Part shown: positions 60,501-64,000 of the stretch, in pieces
Layout: every line of letters begins with the position of its first letter
How positions within the stretch are numbered: the first letter of the stretch is position 1
NCBI GenBank assembly: GCA_914767715.1
Contig: OU612069.1
Span: 28,269,387-28,333,386, forward strand
Length of the DNA stretch: 64,000 nucleotides
Reading direction: 5' to 3'
From: Membranipora membranacea
Lineage: Eukaryota > Bryozoa > Gymnolaemata > Cheilostomatida > Membraniporidae
Made by a program: the position numbers and the translations under genes
The notes under the pieces: generated by a model
What the model was told of the DNA's origin: nothing
What the model saw: the letters and a program-made list of their open reading frames with translations, nothing else
Databases searched by the model: none

Positions 60501-63060
60501 TCATAGATATATATTCTTCATAAAATGAGTGATGTTTTTTATATTGTGTCCGATTTACAGCAGCAGTATGGGCTGAGATATGATTGGTGCAAACAGTCAA
60601 CTTACTGAAAATGGCTTCATTGAGATCTTTTAATCCATTCATGCAGCTTCCCAGAAGTAGGAGCCTTCACTTACTATCATGTACCAAAGCAAAGGTTTAC
60701 CCTCGGCTTCTGGCATCTATTTACTTGTGTGAGCAGATAGCGCATGTCATGAGCCTGTTGTAAGAATACATCTTCCAGCTTATACCTTTAGAGTTTGGTT
60801 ATATGCTTCATATCAATATCCGTATATAATATACGGTTATTGATGAAATTTTTAAGTAGAATTATATTATGTAGGAATAAAGTAAATTTTGTTGCTGAAA
60901 TTGGTTTTTGAATTTTTCACTGGATATAATGTATTGTCTATAGTGTGAGATTTCCAGTGACACTTAAGACATATCGCATACCAGCAGACGATATAAATTC
61001 CAGGGTTTGGTTGTGTTTTCAACTATCATCTAGTGAACAAATATTTCATACACAATGGGAAATTTTTAATATCACTCAATATATCTTTTTTTTTCCATCC
61101 AGATTTACGTTTGCCTCTGGATCAGCAGATAATATAAAACAGTGGAAGTTTCCAGATGGTAACTTTATACAGAACTTATCTGGACATAACGCTATAGTCA
61201 ACGCTCTCACCGTCAACCACGAGAATGTCATGGTGTCCGGAGGTTAGTATATATATGTATATATATATGCATGTATATGGATATATATATTATTTAAAAG
61301 GAAACTGGTCCCTCAAATCACTCATACTGTATGGCTTCATCTCGTATACTGTTGTCATGAGTTATAGCGGTAGATAAACTCTAATTAGTAGTAGTAACGC
61401 AAACTATTGATGCTGTCAATTGTGCTGGCAAGGCTTCCGAGTAAATCATGGATGGTCTCTTATACTTGTGTCCATTCTGGCTGTGTTTGATTTTGCCATT
61501 TTTTCGGTTTTTCTTTCTAACGCATTGATGGATGTTAAGTTGATATCTATGTGTTTTGTTTAGTGGTGCGCTGACGCTGCAAAACTCATTCTCTTGCCCT
61601 TTTCTCCACAAGCGTCTCATTATTTTAAAGATTAACTGACAATGCAAATTCCTGGGTCCCATTGTTCAATCTAATGATAAACGTGCCATTGTTCATTATA
61701 TTAAAAAAACGCTCTTGCTTCCACAAATACAGCATTGTGTGATTGCTATAGTCATCACTATCCAGTTAATCAGTATTTATCCTCTTTATATGACAGCTGA
61801 TAACGGCTCGTTACATTTCTGGGATTGGAAGACAGGATATAACTTCCAGCGTATCCAGTCCACAGTACAGCCGGGGTCTATAGACTCAGAGAATGGTATA
61901 TTCGCTCTAACCTGGGACCAATCAGGAAGTAGGTTACTGACAGCGGAGGCGGATAAATCCATCAAAATATATAAAGAGGATGACAGTGCGGTAAGTACAC
62001 AGTTTGTGTTACAAATAGAGGCACCACATGTGAGATTGAAAATTATATGCATCATGTGGACATGTAAATCCTACAAAAAATGAATAGATTTGAGGATTGA
62101 ATACGGATCGGAAATCTCTCCATGGTGGATATTGGATCGGTTCGAATCTGTTTCAGCGCTTCAATAATGTTCAATATAAACTATACAGCTGTCAATTATG
62201 TGTCTGAAATTATATTCTTAGAAATTGTCTAGTTTGTGAATCGCCTACAGTGTTCAGTAACATTATACTTATCTCGGCTATCTCATACCCCATATCAGAT
62301 CAGTGTTCAGTAACATTATACTTATCTCGGCTATCTCATACCCCATATCAGATCAGTGTTCAGTAACATTATACTTATCTCGGCTATCTCATACCCCATA
62401 TCAGATCAGTGTCCAGTAACATTATACTTATCTCGGCTATCTCATACCCCATATCAGATCAGTGTCCAGTAACATTATACTTATCTCAGCTATCTCATAC
62501 CCCATATCAGATCAGTGTCCAGTAACATTATACTTATCTCGGCTATCTCATACCCCATATCAGATCAGTGTTCAGTAACACTATACTTATCTCAGCTATC
62601 TCATACCCCATATCAGATCAGTGTCCAGTAACATTATACTTATCTCGGCTATCTCATACCCCATATCAGATGCCAGACTGCCCATGTCTATGTGCAGCTT
62701 AAATTCCTTGATATTCAGTAGTTGTCTCATCTTTATACACTGAAAGACAACTGCTATCTGTCCTTTATAAGAAAACCTGTTGTGTGGGCGATTCCTAATG
62801 TCCTGACAGTGTTTCCTTGTGGCCTGTCATGTCATATAAGAAGCATAGTAACGTGATTATAAAATAATCCATCAATAGGTTGTTATGGATGGATCTTTTT
62901 ATAATCACGTTAATGCACTGATTGATATCATACCGTCCTTTCTATAGCTGACTGGCTATTCACACGATGTACAATATAAGCCTGTCTGGTTTTATTTCAG
63001 ACTGAGGAGAGCCACCCACTGAACTGGAGACCAGGTATCATCAAGGGCAAACGATTCTAA
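54565..63060 (+). CDS. PLRG1: Pleiotropic regulator 1, WD40 spliceosome subunit
   Basis: Eleven coding exons give 470 residues: 54565-54576, 55935-56044, 56463-56608, 57201-57394, 57644-57713, 58464-58636, 59587-59781, 60336-60454, 61103-61242, 61797-61990, 63001-63060. All phases agree. The N-terminus is [20 protein letters not shown], the invariant PLRG1 start. The linker before the propeller ends in [20 protein letters not shown]. Seven WD40 repeats follow from about residue 155, with diagnostic stretches such as [27 protein letters not shown] and [17 protein letters not shown]. The C-terminus is [12 protein letters not shown]1 (yeast Prp46) is a core subunit of the Prp19/CDC5L complex, which acts in the nucleus in spliceosome activation. 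The N-terminal linker is about 40 residues shorter than in human (514 residues); no conserved block is missing. The first exon encodes only four residues (MVVE). Confidence 0.97.
54798..54980 (+). CDS. Small cysteine-containing ORF in PLRG1 intron 1, doubtful
   Basis: From the ATG at 54798 a 60-residue frame contains [13 protein letters not shown] and, after a gap, [16 protein letters not shown]. Two CxxC pairs separated by about 20 residues recall the start of ZAD-type zinc-binding domains, but most of such a domain is absent. The frame is open upstream from 54744 without an ATG. It may be an exon of an unseen gene, a gene relic or chance. Confidence 0.2.
   Translation: MQEGLDVNNNYQRDRCRVCLSVCPGESMNGMDWIPMVCVKCVTLLGHISELVSCNGQLTI
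57470..57535 (-). mobile_element. Possible tRNA-like SINE head
   Basis: On the minus strand tagctactcgctgttagaat resembles an A box and gggtcgcgagtttcagtgcc a B box, about 50 bases apart. The pairing is poor, so this would be a decayed SINE in PLRG1 intron 4. Confidence 0.3.
58961..59472 (+). mobile_element. Fold-back MITE with TA target duplication, copy 2
   Basis: A 512-bp element (TA included) in PLRG1 intron 6, the reverse-oriented partner of 37249-37760. It has the same TAGACAGTTTTCTGAGCTC ends, the same long inverted similarity and no ORF. Scattered differences between the copies show that both are old, yet neither has gained or lost net length. Confidence 0.85.
59845..60075 (+). repeat. 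Degenerate minisatellite of ctgtgcat/aacattgtgcat units
   Basis: Units of about 17 bases alternate between ctgtgcataacattg and tgcatcacactgtgc forms through PLRG1 intron 7. Open frames on both strands here are repeat artefacts. Confidence 0.8.
62248..62671. repeat. 53-bp minisatellite, 8 units, in PLRG1 intron 10
   Basis: Eight complete tandem units of 53 bp beginning cagtgttcagtaacattata. They differ only at a few sites (gttcag or gtccag, ctcggc or ctcagc, cattat or cactat). Confidence 0.97.
62849..62912 (+). repeat. 64-base hairpin in PLRG1 intron 10
   Basis: Arms 62849-62873 and 62888-62912 are 25-bp inverted repeats with two mismatches (taacgtgattataaaa end) around a 14-base loop. The size resembles a microRNA precursor, but a short transposon relic is equally possible. 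Confidence 0.75.
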
Positions 63061-63546
63061 ATCTCATACAGGGCTTCACTATACAGAGCTATGACTGTGC
63101 AGGACACACAGTACATACTTACTGTCTGCTCCTAACTTCATCTCATGTTGGTCCAACGCTAACATCTGTATTATAAGCAATGGTTTGTTGCCCTTTACAT
63201 TGCTGCAAAGTTGGCACTAACTCAGTAAAAAGGATATATTATAATCTACTGGGTCTTTCTGTTGATGTATATAAATTTCATATTTGCTAACTGTGCTGAG
63301 AGAAGATGCAATATATCAGCACATTAAGTGTACTTATGTTCAATTATTGATTTCATGTCTAAAAAAGATAAGATTTCTGAGACCTCTTAAGGTTTTCTGA
63401 TAAAATTTGAGGTCATAGAGATGAGATGGATATTTGGAGTCTGTATAGCGTTTTCTAACTCGAGTTATGTATTAGTGATGTATATAGGCCCTAACAATTC
63501 TCTATCATAATGAAATATAAATATAATGTTTTATTTGGTCCTTCAA

Positions 63547-63552
63547 AATAAA
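63547..63552 (+). terminator. Polyadenylation signal of PLRG1
   Basis: AATAAA about 490 bp after the PLRG1 stop codon; no earlier canonical signal was noticed in the 3' region. Confidence 0.5.
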
Positions 63553-63559
63553 AAATATT

Positions 63560-64000
63560 ATAAATATGTACAAAATGTCTTCATACTATAAATGATTTGA
63601 CCTATTATATTGATTGTCTATGCCATGGTTTTGCAGGTTGTTCACTCTCATTAATATTGTAGAAAAAGCACCTGCAAAAAACATGCCTGTCTATGAGGTT
63701 ACACAGTCTATAACAAAGAAATATATTACAAGGAGGGTCGGCTGTGGCGATCCATAATTCCGTAAATGCTCTAAGGCTATGATATTTAGAAATGCATACC
63801 AAAACATGATGTATAAGCCGGGAGTCGTCCTTGCATGAAGCTATTAATCAGTATTAATCATAATTTGTTTAGGATTTTGAATTTTACAATTTCAGGTATG
63901 TGAATGTGAGAGATTCCCGCCTCAAATCTACCATAAATTACGAACCACAAGAGGGGAATGAGGAAGTATTTACTACGAAACAAAATCTGACAAATGTGAT
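63560..64000. other. Window edge, nothing recognised
   Basis: Beyond the inferred PLRG1 transcript end I see no supported exon or element. Confidence 0.5.

Overview
This is a window of AT-rich nuclear DNA from an animal, almost certainly an invertebrate. Coding sequence is broken into many short exons with GT-AG introns. Genes end in AATAAA signals, and the introns hold DNA-transposon relics, a dead non-LTR retrotransposon, tRNA-like SINEs and several minisatellites. The phylum cannot be fixed from the sequence alone. There are no bacterial operons, CRISPR arrays or viral genes.

Layout. 1-9.6 kb is mostly non-coding, with one intronless ORF at 2037-2381 for a small single-pass membrane protein that looks KCNE-like. 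9.64-16.49 kb is an imperfect tandem duplication whose right-hand copy ends in the promoter and first exon of a Reeler-domain gene (16458-20877, +). From 24 to 54 kb four genes lie on the minus strand: a secreted acidic protein with eight 31-residue repeats (27210-24250), a cysteine-rich protein (30134-28957), a Ser/Thr-rich single-pass membrane protein with a basic tail (33185-30722), and a 22-coding-exon CEP63-family centrosomal coiled-coil gene (53551-34633). Head to head with CEP63, about 1 kb away, is PLRG1 on the plus strand (54565-63060, 11 coding exons). I rebuilt the exons of all five multi-exon genes by hand; in each the intron phases agree and the total coding length divides by three.

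Function. PLRG1 is a WD40 subunit of the Prp19/CDC5L spliceosome complex. CEP63 belongs to the mother-centriole ring that starts centriole duplication. They probably share a bidirectional promoter region, but no pathway joins them. The Reeler protein is predicted to be secreted and GPI-anchored. The acidic protein is predicted to be secreted; the cysteine-rich one looks extracellular, but its signal-peptide exon was not found.

Most unusual: the repetitive secreted protein; two places where a 5' splice donor has been tandemly copied (three donors 44 bp apart at 32834-32965 and two donors 25 bp apart at 50537-50592); a 44-bp array of exactly 34 units in a CEP63 intron; a nearly perfect 59-bp-arm hairpin in another; two fold-back elements of identical 512-bp length; and the duplicated promoter and start region of the Reeler gene.
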